A stretch of 64,000 bases of DNA from positions 95,376-159,375 of the forward strand of contig JAJNNX010000078.1 in the NCBI GenBank assembly GCA_023159155.1, given 5' to 3'. This document shows positions 11,828-23,850 of this stretch, one piece after another (position 1 is the stretch's first letter; each line of letters opens with the position of its first letter). The notes under the pieces are model-generated. The model was not told where the DNA came from. It searched no databases and saw only the letters and a list, made by a program, of their open reading frames with translations. Made by a program: the position numbers and the translations under genes. The stretch comes from Ustulina deusta. Lineage: Eukaryota > Ascomycota > Sordariomycetes > Xylariales > Xylariaceae.

Positions 11828-13844
11828 AAGTAAAGCGAGGGTTTGTGGGACTTGGCAAATAGATAGTTGGCAATGAACGCGTACTTTAGGGTTTCATACA
11901 GACAATAAATTCTTTATGTTCCCATTCTAAACGTTTGTGGTGCTTCTTTCCCACTGCTTTGAAACTATTACATGTAATTCTTAATTTTGGAGGTTTTTGC
12001 CTTAGAAAAATAAGGGCCTTCTATTCTTAACTTGTATCTTTTGTTTTTGTTTTAGGAGAGCGATAGATAGGTAGTTAATAGTGGAAAGAATTGGAGGATC
12101 AAGATGAGAGTACATAATCTTACTGACCCTTAAACTACTTCTAGTATATCCCCTCCTTATATCAAGGCAGGGAGGTATATCGGGAACATATATTGTTGTG
12201 CAAAAAGCCTGGGACTACATACTGGCAAGATTTCTGCTACATATGCCTAACTCTCTTGTTATCTCCTACCTATGATATGTGATGTATAACGCATCATCCC
12301 ATGATTACTCTTGATAGATCAAATAGTATGAATGAAAATTACTCAAGTCCGTTCCGTGCTCGCAAGAGTCAACTTAGCCAAGATCTATAAAAAAAAAAAA
12401 AATCCCGGACTGTTCTCTGAATAGTGAAGTGGACATGGTGAGTAATTAGCACCTTAACAAGCCAGAGGTACTTACCTTGCCCTTTCTCCTAAACAACAGG
12501 TCCCGAACCAACACGTATAGGAGGCCAATCCGTAAACATCAAGCATCAAATTGGGCTTACGCAATCTTAATCTATCAAGGTAGCTTTGGCAGTATCTATT
12601 CTATGCAGTAAGCAATTAGACTGGCAAACATACCGCCGCTCTTTCGGGACAAAGGGAGTTACGGATGTACTTAGTAGATAAGCTCTTGTGACCTTTGTTT
12701 GTCCATGCTCCCTTAGGAACTTGAATGCCATGCAGCCGTTTCGGCGAAGTATCCCTTTGAAGTGGAATAGTGGAGGTTCTTGTGTAACTAGATATGGTAT
12801 AGCCAACCAAAATAGCATGCAGTCTTCGGATAATACTTGTAAGTTGATTGGGTGTACATATATATCCAAGTAGCTCCGCCATTCCACTTTGAAGTCATGA
12901 AGTTGAGATGGCCCTGACAGGGATAAGCAAGAGACGTTTGTACAGGTACTGGGCTAGTACTTCAGCAGGGGTACTAGGGGCTTAACAAGGCTTACGCAAG
13001 GGTTGTTTGGTTTGCAAAGCATACATAGGCAAACAGGGTTGTGCAAGCTTTGCAGAATGAACAACCTCCTTATTAAATCAATCATAAAGTTATATTTGTA
13101 TATATATAAAAATATACAAAGGTTAGCATAGATATATGTATGCTGCAGGTACAACACGAAAGCTTTTGTAATTGGCTAAACTGCTTGACAGCTTGTGTAT
13201 TAGGCGCGGCTAATTGGTTGGCTAGCTATAGGTGTGGCCGAAGGTAGTGGTGGTGGTGTATGTGTAAAGATTATGTAGAGAAATCGAAGTGTGTGTGGAG
13301 TCATGATTTTCTGTATGGCTATAGCGAGGTAGGATTCGAATTAGTGAATGGCTCGCTATATTCAGAACGGAAGTGTATAACCATACGAGCCCCCCTAGGA
13401 CCCCACTAAATAGACAAAACTTGTCCGAGTCTTTCTGTCCGCAAAAAGTAAAGAGGTGGGGGAGGGGTACACAGCGTAAACCCCCACACCCCGCTTCAGG
13501 GGCAGCTGCACTGCAGGGATCCCTGGCTATTTCGGTGTGCAAGATAAAGAGGGTCCAATCGCATCAGGAATGATAATCGAAGAATAACAACGCACCGGCA
13601 CAAGGATGCAGATGCGCTATAAGATATGTCTCCCTTACACTTGCATGTTTAGCCTGCATTCTTAGTTAATTCTTGAGCATGCTGTGCAGCGGTAAGCCTA
13701 GCTTACGTATCAATGTTTGATCAGCAATTCCCACCTACAATGTAAGCGTTGCCTACTGAAGGTCCGAACCGGCGCACAACTCGTCAAGATACGGGATTCT
13801 TGAATGGGGAGGACTGTATTGGGCAATATTGAAGGAGCATCGAC

Positions 13845-13868
13845 TCAAATCAAATCAAATCAAATCAA
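13845..13868. repeat. TCAAA pentanucleotide microsatellite
   Basis: About five TCAAA units in tandem about 300 bp upstream of the PKS start. It is a length-variable promoter element at most; no function can be read from it. Confidence 0.85.
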
Positions 13869-14040
13869 CCCGGCTTGCTGATTGTATGACGCGCGACTTT
13901 CCGGCGCCCCAGATGACGCGGAAGGCCAGGAAACAACCGGGTCAGTTGGCTCAACTCAACTCTCACAGTTAGATTTTCCATAAAAGCTAGAAGGCACTGT
14001 AGTATCCGTCGTGATACTTTGGTCTACCGACGATATAACT

Positions 14041-14046
14041 TATAAA
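14041..14046 (+). promoter_or_regulatory. TATA-like box of the PKS gene
   Basis: TATAAA lies about 125 bp before the PKS ATG at 14171, followed by a pyrimidine-rich and then A/C-rich leader. Position and context fit a core promoter; inferred only. Confidence 0.4.
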
Positions 14047-14170
14047 CCGTACTTTCGTTCTTTTCAACAAAGGTTCAACTTCAGACCAAGTAAGAACAAC
14101 TACATCCAAACACAAATATACACTCGGACAATATAGAAAGCCCTCCGGGAGACAATTAGTTTTTCACAAA

Positions 14171-17100
14171 ATGGCACCATCATCACCAACAGTAGACCCC
14201 CCTCTTTCTTCATGCCCGGAACCAATTGCTATTGTGGGAATGGGTAAGGCTCCCTTCTGTTTTGAGATATACCCTTCCGATGGAAATATGCTAACCTTTA
14301 TGTCAAAGGATGCCGGTGGCCAGGCGGCGTCCGGAACCCCTCGCAATTATGGGACTTGCTCAAAGAAAAACGAGACGGCTGGTCCGAGTTCCCGCCAGAC
14401 CGCATCAACGTGGATGGCTTCTATCATCCTGATGGTCAACGCCCTGGAAGTATGTACACAAGGGGCGGCCACTTGATAAAAGAAGACACAAGAGACTTCG
14501 ATCATAGTTTTTTCGGCATTACGGCGACAGAAGCAATGGCTTTAGATCCGAGTCAGCGAAAGCTGGTTGAGGTTACTTATGAAGCTGTAGAGAGCGCCGG
14601 GGAGCCCCTTGACAAGTTTTTTGGTTCAAGAACGGGCGTGTTTGTTGGAAATTTCAACAACGAGCACCAAATGATGCAGTACCGAGATACGGATCACACA
14701 TTGCCCTATGTTGTCACAGGCGGTGGTCCAACGATTCTAAGCAATCGTATTAACTATGTTTTTAACCTCACGGGACCTAGGTTAGACACTATCTCCATAA
14801 CAACTCATTCAAGCCGCCATTCGCGAATACTAACCTGGATACAGCCTAATGGTCGACACGGCTTGCTCTGCATCCATGTATGCTCTGCATTTGGCCGTGA
14901 CATCTATCCGGAATGGGGATTGTGACGCTGCCATCGTCGCTGGCGCCAACGTCATACTTGGTCCTGACAATCAATTATTCACGACAAAGCTTGGAGCGGT
15001 GTCACCAACATCTCGTTGCCACACTTTTGACATCGCAGCCGATGGCTACTCACGAGCAGAAGGATTCGGGGCCATATATATAAAACGACTCTCTGACGCC
15101 TTGGCTCAGGGCGATCCCATCCGCGCCGTTGTGCGTGGCACATCGTTTAATGCCAATGGTAAAACAGGTGGCATTTCTCACCCGAGCCCCGACGGCCAGG
15201 AAGCCGTCATTCGGCAAGCCTACAAAGCTGCTGGTGGTCTCAACCCGGATCTCACCGGTTACGCTGAGGCCCACGGAACGGGTACACCGGTGGGAGACCC
15301 TATCGAAGTTTCAGCTATTGGACGCGTTTTCTCTCCTGGGCGGAAAGACGACCCCCTGTTGATTGGATCGGTGAGCCACTCTAAATCTTGATCTTGGGGT
15401 TTCTAATAACATCCAGTCTTATGGCCTATCTTGCTAACTCAGTATTCAGATCAAACCCAACCTTGGGCACAGCGAGGCCGCCAGTGCCATGTCTCAGATC
15501 ATGAAAGCCATCCTGGCGATGGAGCATGGGGAGATCCCTGCAACCATCAGAATCAAGAAGTTCAACCCTTCGATTGACTTTGAGACGGCGAGGGTTAAGG
15601 TTGTCACGGAAATGACTCCTTGGCCCCGTAATCGTCTGCGGCGAGTCAGTATCAATAGGTGAGAAGACCTCCTTAGCGGCCATAATACAGGACCAATTTT
15701 AGCAACGTTGCTCAACAACATGAAAACTCCTGACAATGTTACAGTTTCGGATATGGTGGTGCAAATGCCCATGCAATCTTAGATCATCCAAGTGTAATCA
15801 TTCCCGGATATCAACTTCGAGGTCTTCCTTTGTCGTACAGCATAAGCGGCAATGGAAATTTGAACGGGAACGGCTACACCAACGAAAATGGTCATACCAA
15901 CGGTAATGGGCATGCTAACGGGAATGGTCACGCCAACGGCAATAGTATAAGTGAAGATCCGTTGCCCTGGTTGTCTCAGCGAATCAAGCTGTACCAGACC
16001 GAAAAGGCAGGGGCTCGGCAACACATCTTATTACCAGTCTCTGCGCATGACGAGCATGCATTGAAAGCCAACCTAGCAGCAGTTGCGAACTCTCTAGACA
16101 AGTATGATCTGGCAGATTTACTATACACCCTTGGATGCCGAAAGTCAACATTTACCCGCCGCGCTTTTGCCATTGTGGACTCCGGGGCACTGAAGGCAGA
16201 ACTGGACTCGGAATCAGTGATAACTGGAAAGGCACCAAGTACTCCGACGAGGAGAATCGGATTCATATTTACTGGGCAAGGGGCTCAGTGGCCACAGAGT
16301 ACGTCAATTTCCTCCTACTTCTCGGCGGCGTGATATTCTCCCCTATCTCCACGTTCCTGTTATAGTCTTCTTTAGTTCCCCCCCCCCCCCCCCCATCCAA
16401 TCGAATTGCATTGCTGACCCTGATCATTGCAGTGGGTGCTCAATTAATTCATGAATATGCTGTATTTCGAGGCACGATCAGATACCTGGACAATGTGCTG
16501 CGCGGTTTAAGACATCTTAAACCTAGCTGGTCGATTGAAGAAGCACTCTTGGAGCCTGCAGCCACCAGCCAGATTCACAATCCAGCCTTCTCACAGACCA
16601 TCTGTACTGCTCTGCAAATAGGCTTGGTGACTCTGCTAAGACAATGGGGAATCGAACCAGTAGCCACAGTTGGCCATTCTTCTGGCGAAATTGCCGCGGC
16701 ATACACTGCAGGGCGTTTGAAAGCGAGCGAAGCTATCATTCTAGCTTACTTCCGTGGCCAAGTAGTCATTACTAATCAACGTAAAGGACTCATGATGGCT
16801 GTCGGTATCGGAGAGGCTGAGACTAGACCCTATCTAGAAGGGATAGGAAGCGACGTCAAGATCGCTGCTGTGAACTCTCCCAATAGTGTCACGCTATCCG
16901 GCGAGCCAGAGGCCATCACGAAGCTGAGCAAAACAATGAGCGACGCTGGTATTTTTGCTCGCGTGCTGAAGACAGGCGACAACGCATATCATTCCCATCA
17001 TATGGCATCTCTGGGTCAGCCATATGAGGATCTAGCAACGGAGGGTCTCAAAGAAGTCGGAGCACTTATAGCGGATGAACCTCCTAACTCCCAGGTGAGG

Positions 17101-20100
17101 TGGTTCTCGTCAGTGACACTCAAGGAAGAGACAGAAGTGTCCCCTGCCTACTGGCGACGTAATCTCGAGTCTCCTGTGCTCTTCTCTTCTGCAGTCGAGA
17201 GACTCGCAACTAATGAACCGGTGGATCTTCTAATCGAGATTGGGCCTCATCCAGCATTAGGTGGCCCGGTCAAGCAGATACGTTCCGAGCTGGAGAGTCG
17301 CGGGATCAAGCTTCCTCCGTGCCTAGGATCACTGCGTCGGGGCGAGCATGACGTCAAGAGCATGCTGGCCCTCGCCGGAAACCTCTTCATCAACAATGCA
17401 CTGATCGACCTCGTGGCAGTGAATGCTAACGAGAAGTCGAAGGATGGAACGATGGCATTCTGCCACGGATACCCTTGCATTGATCTACCCCAGTACATCC
17501 ACTCCTATCCGGATCCGCCTGTACATTACGAGAATCGCTTCAATAGAGAATACCGCCTACGAAAACACCTATCGCATGACGTACTCGGTGCCCGAATTCC
17601 TGGGGGTTCAAGAACACATCCCCAATGGAGGAATGTGCTTCGTATAAAGGATGTCCCATGGCTCGAAGACCACAAGCTTCTTCCGCACGCTGTTCTACCG
17701 GGAGCAGCTTATCTCACGATGGCCATCGAGGCTGTCAGCCAGTTGCACCACGAGGCCGAAGATGCTGAACCTATCAAGTCTTTCAGGCTTCGCCAGGTTG
17801 CAATCAACTCTGCGCTTCGTGTAGAAGACACCGAGCTGGGAGTTGAAACGGTGCTAGACATGGAAAGACTTCCCTTGAACAATGCAGCAGTCATGTCACA
17901 ATGGTACAAGTTCACGATCGGTTCAATACTCCCCAACTCCGATACGTGGACCCAACATTGCACTGGTATCATATCAGTGACGACCGCTGAGACGGCTCTC
18001 GACGAGGACCAGCAACTGCGACCGGATCCTCGCTCTAGATCACTCGACATAGCGCGTTGGCATAAAAGGTTCTGGGATGCGGGTCTAGGCTACGGCCCAG
18101 CATTCCAAGGATTGTCGGAACTAAAGGCTTATCGTGGAACTAACACTGCGACAGCCAAGGTCGCCCTTGATCCTACCCCCAACTTCAAGAATGAGTCGCG
18201 CTACCCTATTCACCCAGGGACTTTGGACACGATGATTCAGCTAGCATTGATCTCGTGCCACGCAGGTCAGGTCGAAAACTTTGAGAAAGCATTCGTACCT
18301 ATATTTGCTGATGATGTCACGGTATGGGTGCCGGAACCTAACGAACCTCAAGGTCTAGGTGTGGCAAGCGGCCAGATTCTTGGTCTCCGAAGCATGTACG
18401 CACGGGCTCAGCTCTACAGCTTTTCCGGATCCCCACTCCTTGACATAGGAGAGCTGAAGTGCGTTACGTATGAGGGCATAGAGGACGAGAGCGCTTCGAG
18501 TGCCGAACGGCAGCCATACTGGCGTCCTGTGGCTAGACCCGACATTGACACGTTGACGCCTGCCATTGCGAGGGACATGTTTCCAGCCAAGGAAATCGAC
18601 CAATCCATCACCACCGCGCTGGAAACTATGTCAGCGCACATTCTTGCGAGTATTGGAGAAACACTCCAAAGCGAAGTGATTGACGACAAGACTCAGAATC
18701 ACGATGCATTCGCGGAGTGGGTTAGATCATGGAACAGTTCTCATGACCGCCATCCCACTCAGCATCTGAGCAAGACCGAAAGATCAGCCGAGATTCAGAG
18801 ACTATCTGTGATGTTAAAAGATGTTCCTGAGGCCAGGTGTCTCGCAGCGCTACATGATAATCTAGGCAGCGTCTTAAAGGGAGATACCAACAGTGTCAAG
18901 ATACTCATGGAGAGCAACCTGATGAGTGAGTTATTCTCATCAGGTATCTCTTTACAGGGAGGATACTCCCAGCTTCAGCACACGGTAGACCTATTGGGGC
19001 ACAAAAATCCTCGCATGAGGATATTGGAAGTCGGTGCGGGCACAGGGGGGGCAACTTCGGCAGTATTGGCCACGTTGGCATCGAAGTCGGCACCAAAGAG
19101 GCTCCAAGACTACGTCTTCACCGATAACGCAAGCTGGTCGATTCCAGAAGCACAGTCGCGATTCTCGGGCCAAGATGCGCTGACGTTTCAAACGCTTGAT
19201 ATCCTCCAGGATCCCATTCCCCAAGGCTTCGAAGGTCACTCTTTTGACTTGGTCATTGCTACGGGCTTGAGCGAACTTCAGAGCGCCGCAACAGCTCTGA
19301 ATAATATAAAATCTCTACTTAGACCCTCAGGATCGGTCGTCTTGCTCGAAACCACGCGCCCGACCTGGACGTCGGAGATTCTTTCTCGTACCCTAACCGG
19401 CAGATGGAAGCAAGAGCCAATCAGTCTACCGGAAACTGAGTGGGAGAGAATCCTACAGGAGGGTGGATTCTCAGGTGTCGATATTTATCTCGAAGATGTG
19501 AGTAACACTCGAAGTGGTCGTTAACATAATGCTAATTATGACACAGTATACAAAAGATCAGCACATGACGACTGTAATGCTATCGAGAGTTCCTCCTACT
19601 GAAAAAGTGGAAGTTTCTTCAACGACATCATCCGACGGCGTATTCCTTGTCTACAGAGAGTCGCTGCCTCTGCTGGCAGAAGCAGTTGGGAAAATCTTGA
19701 CAGATAGAGGTGTTAGCGTCATCCCTGTTGAGATGTTCTCCGGCGAGAAGATTCCTAAGAATTCCTCCGTCATTAGTTTCATTGACGTCGACGGCTCCAT
19801 TCTCACTTGTCGTGGCGAGGCGTATTTCAAAGCACTGCAGACAGTCATTTCGCATGTATCATGCATGGTATGGGTGGCGGGTGACTTGAGCATACACGGG
19901 GAATCATCCATCATGAAGGGTGTTCTACGATCTATTGCCACCGAGAACGTCTTGTCAAAGTACGCTTTCATCGAGTTGGATCATAACCAATATACCTCAT
20001 ACTTAAGAGCTGCCGAACTCATTGCTCACAAGCTGGGCGAATTGCAAACATCGCCATCAGCTGAGGCCGTGGATCTCGAATCCGTGCTTCGAGGGGGGGT

Positions 20101-22613
20101 CTCCTACATCGAACGCCTGTTCCCCGAGGCGACGTTGAACCAGCAATTTAGCTTGCGCAACGGGTATAAGAGTGAAGTTCAGGAGCTCCCCATGGGACAA
20201 CATAAGCCACTGATGGCACGGTATCGACAGCCTGGACTTCTCTCATCGCTATATTTTACCATTGACCCGAGCTTTCACGAGCCATTGGACGATAACTCGG
20301 TCGAGATAAAGACGGCGGCCATCGGACTCAACATGAAAGATCTCGCGGTAGCCACGGCGAGATTTGATCTAGACAAAATGAGTACTGAAGGGGCGGGTAT
20401 AGTAACACGAGTCGGGCCGGGTGTGAAATCTTTCAAGAAAGGCGATCGGGTCTTTGGGATGATCCCAGGTAACATGGGTAACTACCTGCGGTCTCCGGCT
20501 TCCTTGGTTACGCGAATCCCGGAGGGCCTATCTTTCGAAAGCGCGGCGACGATGCCGGTTGTGTACCTAACGGCGATATACGCATTCCAACATCTAGCTC
20601 GCCTGAGCGCCGGCGAGTCGGTTCTTATCCAATCTGCAACGGGAGGTCTTGGAATGGCAGCTATTCGAGTAGCTCGATTGCTAGGAGCCGAGATCTATGC
20701 CACCTTAGGCACTTCCCAGAAGCGCCAAGTGCTCATCGAGGAGTTTGGCATCCCGGATCACCGTATCTTCACCTCCCGGAGCACGAGTGCGGTAGGTCAG
20801 ATTCTCCAGGCCACGGGTCAGCGAGGCTGCGACGTGATTTTAAGCAGCGCGGGCGGAGATTCGATGCACGAAATGTGGAGATGCATTGCGCCGCTTGGCC
20901 GCTTCATCGATGTCGGCAGAACAGATGTTCTCGGCGGTGGTAGACTTGGGCTTGAAGTGTTCAAAAGAAACGCCACTTTCTCGTCGTTTGACCTGGGTCT
21001 CGTCTATCGCCAGAAGCCTAATCTGATTTCCAAGTATGTCCCCCCCTCAATTAACCGTAATCAGCTGTAACTTTAAGCACTTTGAACTAACAGAGCACAG
21101 ATTGATGGACGAGATGACACAACTGCTAAGGAGTGGGATGATCGGTCCCATTGAGCATCAGGCCACATATGACATCTCCCAGCTGGAGTCCGCCCTGAAT
21201 ACTTTCTCCAAGGGACTGCACACCGGGAAGTTTGTTATTACTTTCAGTGATCCAGAGACACGCCTGAAGGTGAGCAATCACAGCCCTCACTACACCTTCC
21301 CATTAACGACACGGCATCACTAATTGGTAGCAGATTGCCCGACCGGTGCCTCGAGCTAGATTTGATCCAGATGCAGCGTATTTGTTAGCTGGTGCGCTCG
21401 GCGGCCTCGGGCGAAGCCTGGCTGCATGGATGGTCGAGCGAGGCGCTCGGCACCTTGTGTTCTTATCTCGGTCTGGCATAGCCAAACCCGAAGCAGCCGG
21501 AACGGTTCAAGAGCTCCTCAACGCGGGTGCCGACCCTGAGGTGATAAGATGCGACCTCACTGACAGAAAGGCATTGCTCTCCGCGGTAGAAAAGATTTCC
21601 GAGACACGACAGATCAAAGGCGTGATCCACGCGGCAATGGTAGAAGGCGTAAGTGGATCATCCCTCCGATTCATACCAAGACCGGGGCTTGCTGACAATG
21701 TTGGATCCAGGACGCACTATTCAGTAATGCCACCTGGGACCAGATACAAGGCGTACTTGCTCCCAAAGTCGCGGGTACCGTTAATCTTCACCATGCCACA
21801 GAGAAACTCCCGCTCGACTTCTTCGTTATGACATCCTCCATCGTGGGAACTGTAGGCACACCTAGTCAAGGGGCATACACAGCGGCCAATGCCTTCCAAG
21901 ACGCATTCGCCAAGTTCCGTCACACGCAGGCTCTGCCGGCCACATCCATAGGTCTCGGTTTGATACTCGAGGTCGGGTCTGTCAGTGCCTCTGTCGGGTT
22001 CCAGCAAATGCTCCAGCGCAATGCCACCTACGGTGTTTCGGAGACAGAGTTTCTCCAGCTCTTCGAGGGGGCGCTGTGCGACTCACAGTCCTCACCGACG
22101 GGGGAATCCTCACCGACGGGGGAATCCTCGCTCGCCAAGCTCGACCCCAGCAGCAGAGCCCAAATGGTAACCGGGCTCGAGCCAGGCCGTTTCCTCTCCT
22201 ACCTGGATAGCGGACGGGTTGATGACCTCGTATGGTACAATCGCACGCGGTTCCAGGCGGTCCGGCAAGGAATATCGGATTGCGCGCGAGCTCTCACGTC
22301 TGCCAGCGCCAACTCATCTGCTGGCGGCTCTTCTATAGGTCTTCAGCTTCAGAATGCATCATCACCTGCCGATAAATTAGACATCGCCCGGGCAGCCATA
22401 GCCGCACGTCTTGCCGAGCTTCTTAGCATTGATGCTGATGACGTGGACTCTGACAAGCCCGTGTCACGATACGGTGTCGACAGCCTCGTGGCAGGCGAAT
22501 TGAGGAATTGGCTTATCAAGACATTTGGTCTGGAGCTAACGATGCTCCAGTTGCTGAATAAGAGCACCAAGATTGAGGATTTGGTGAAAGGAGCGGCTGG
22601 CATTGAATTGTAG
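14171..22613 (+). CDS. Highly reducing type I polyketide synthase (KS-AT-DH-MT-ER-KR-ACP)
   Basis: Iterative synthase making a reduced, possibly C-methylated polyketide. Ten exons join in frame to 2,590 residues: 14171-14243, 14309-14780, 14845-15370, 15450-15658, 15745-16298, 16433-19497, 19547-21033, 21101-21269, 21334-21648, 21711-22613. KS (from about 17): C189 in VDTACSAS, H325 in EAHGTG, H364 in KPNLGH. AT (from about 600): GHSSG with S694, and a YHSHHM motif. DH: H1025 in WLEDH and D1210 in HPGTLD. MT: LEVGAGTGG at about 1476-1484, but the later NVLHAT-type motif is replaced. ER (about 1861-2170): NADPH motif near 1998. KR: GALGGLG 2205-2211, K2309, S2332, Y2346, N2350. ACP: GVDSL with S2548; no thioesterase or release domain follows. 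Oddities: an Asn-Gly-rich KS-AT linker, a 17-C run in intron 5, an 18-bp tandem duplication before the ACP, and a TAG/CAG tandem acceptor at exon 9. Start context is cacaaaATGGCA. Confidence 0.96.
15844..15945 (+). repeat. Asn-Gly-rich repeat inside the PKS KS-AT linker
   Basis: In-frame imperfect repeats encode a run of Asn-Gly with His, Ala and Thr (pattern N-G-N-G-H-A/T) between the KS C-terminus and the AT linker. It is low-complexity, likely flexible, and prone to slippage because the DNA units are short (AACGGNAATGG-like). Confidence 0.85.
16378..16394 (+). repeat. Run of 17 C in PKS intron 5
   Basis: A C17 homopolymer lies in the unusually long (134-nt) intron 16299-16432. The branch-site-like CTGAC near 16414 and the acceptor CAG at 16430-16432 lie after it. 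Confidence 0.85.
22089..22124 (+). repeat. Two perfect 18-bp tandem units in the PKS KR-ACP linker
   Basis: The 18-bp unit starting TCCTCACCGACGGG is repeated exactly (22089-22106, 22107-22124), adding six residues (S-S-P-T-G-E) in frame. This looks like a recent slippage event in a non-catalytic linker. Confidence 0.9.
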
Positions 22614-23085
22614 AGCTACCTCTTGATTGCACAGCAGTTAATTGCCTGTATACAAGTACATTGGGTAACTATGATTCTACCTCTCTTCACTGTGAAGAGA
22701 GAAAAGAGGGGAGGGGGCTGTGAGAAAGACAATGGAACACAATCATAGTATGTCAAATAAAAGTGCTGCCGTAAATAGCCATGGGAGCATAAATGAACAG
22801 AGGCCTATCTGCGGTATAAACAAGCCATGGCATAACTAAGAGTAAGAACAGCCCCAACCCGATCGGATGCCAAGCATCCTGAGTTAGCTGGGTGCAGTGG
22901 TAGAGGACCGCTAGAAAACGAGTGACAGTGCGCCAGCTATAAAGGGGGTCCATCTTCTGTCCACAAACCATAGGTGGTACCTCGGTCCTAGTAATCCGTG
23001 TCGGGACCTGGTCGGGTCGGCTCATTGGAGTTTGAACTCTAGGGGCCAAGTACTATTACTATCTCAACTGACCTACAGGTCCTGA
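22614..23085. other. PKS 3' flank up to the AT-rich boundary
   Basis: This stretch carries the PKS transcript end, including a hairpin at 22681-22701. The 98-codon minus frame at 22753-23049 has no recognisable features and is not called. Composition changes abruptly to very AT-rich at about 23085. Confidence 0.55.
22681..22701 (+). repeat. Hairpin just downstream of the PKS
   Basis: A 10-bp perfect stem (CTCTCTTCAC with GTGAAGAGAG) around one central base lies 68 nt after the PKS stop. It may lie in the 3' UTR; a role in transcript ending is speculative. Confidence 0.7.
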
Positions 23086-23670
23086 TTAATAAGATTATAG
23101 GACTAGTATAAAGGGGGCCTGCAAAGCTATATTTATAAACATAAACATTATATTACGGTCTAAGTTAAGGTTAATAGCACATTTAAACATTTAATTTAAA
23201 AATTTTTTTTTTCATAAAATATATAATAACTAATAACTATAAATGTTATTATATTAATATTTTTATTAAACTTTTATAATAACTAATTAATATAAAAATA
23301 TATAGCTAAATTATTATATAATATTATAACTTATAATATAAGCTTGTTTTATATATAAGTTTATTTTATATTAATTTCTTTAGTTTAATAGCTATAATAA
23401 AATAAACTAGAGGCCCCTTTGATTTAAGTGTAAGAAAGCCTTTGTTTTTAGGGTTTATATAGGCTAAATAGCCCTTTATAGCCCTTGTAGTCCTTTGTAG
23501 CCCTTGTAGTCCTCCGTAGCCTTTATATATACTTAGACCCCGCTATCCGCCTAAGCTTAGCAGCCGTAATAAAGTGCTTTATAGTATTGTTTCCTTTAAT
23601 AAAGTCTTTGTTTTAATATATTTATTAACTTTACTATATAAACTAATATAGCTATATAAACTCACTTAGC
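23086..23670. repeat. AT-rich repeat flank with degenerate minisatellite
   Basis: Very AT-rich DNA with a short array at about 23473-23530 built from TAGCCCTTGTAGTCC-like units. From about 23600 the sequence becomes TATATAAACTAATATAGC-like, matching the minisatellite that resumes at 31262. The chromovirus at 23671-31261 therefore appears to have inserted into that array. No gene. Confidence 0.6.
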
Positions 23671-23850
23671 TTATCATGCTAGGCATACCAGGACTAGTAC
23701 ACACTTGCTATATATACGTACTATATCCGCTCTTACTTCGATAAAGAACTTTCTTTCTATAAGCTTTAGTCTTATAAGCTAACCTTACTAAATATATAAT
23801 TTATTTTTTTATATATTATACTTAACCTTATAAACTTCTTATTTATAATA
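23671..23850 (+). repeat. 5' LTR of element 1
   Basis: 180 bp; aligns end to end with 31082-31261, mostly differing by C/T and G/A transitions. This copy is the more mutated at its 3' end (TTTATAATA against TTTATGACA). Confidence 0.85.

Larger units (their letters stand above)
11828..14170. other. Long intergenic region with PKS promoter
   Basis: About 2.3 kb without a supportable gene. It holds a poly-A run near 12390, AT-rich and simple-sequence stretches (13080-13130), a C/G-rich patch at about 13380-13520 that may be a transposon relic, and a pentanucleotide array at 13845-13868. The PKS promoter should lie in the last few hundred bases. Frames at 12567-12887 and 13222-13542 show no family features. 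Confidence 0.5.

Noticed and set aside
12567..13542. Several 60-106-codon frames upstream of the PKS
   Set aside because: They overlap each other on both strands in low-complexity DNA, with no motif or splice pattern.
22753..23049. 98-codon minus-strand open frame with a hydrophobic middle
   Set aside because: No recognisable motif, no promoter or splice support, and it lies in the PKS 3' flank at the composition boundary; likely chance.
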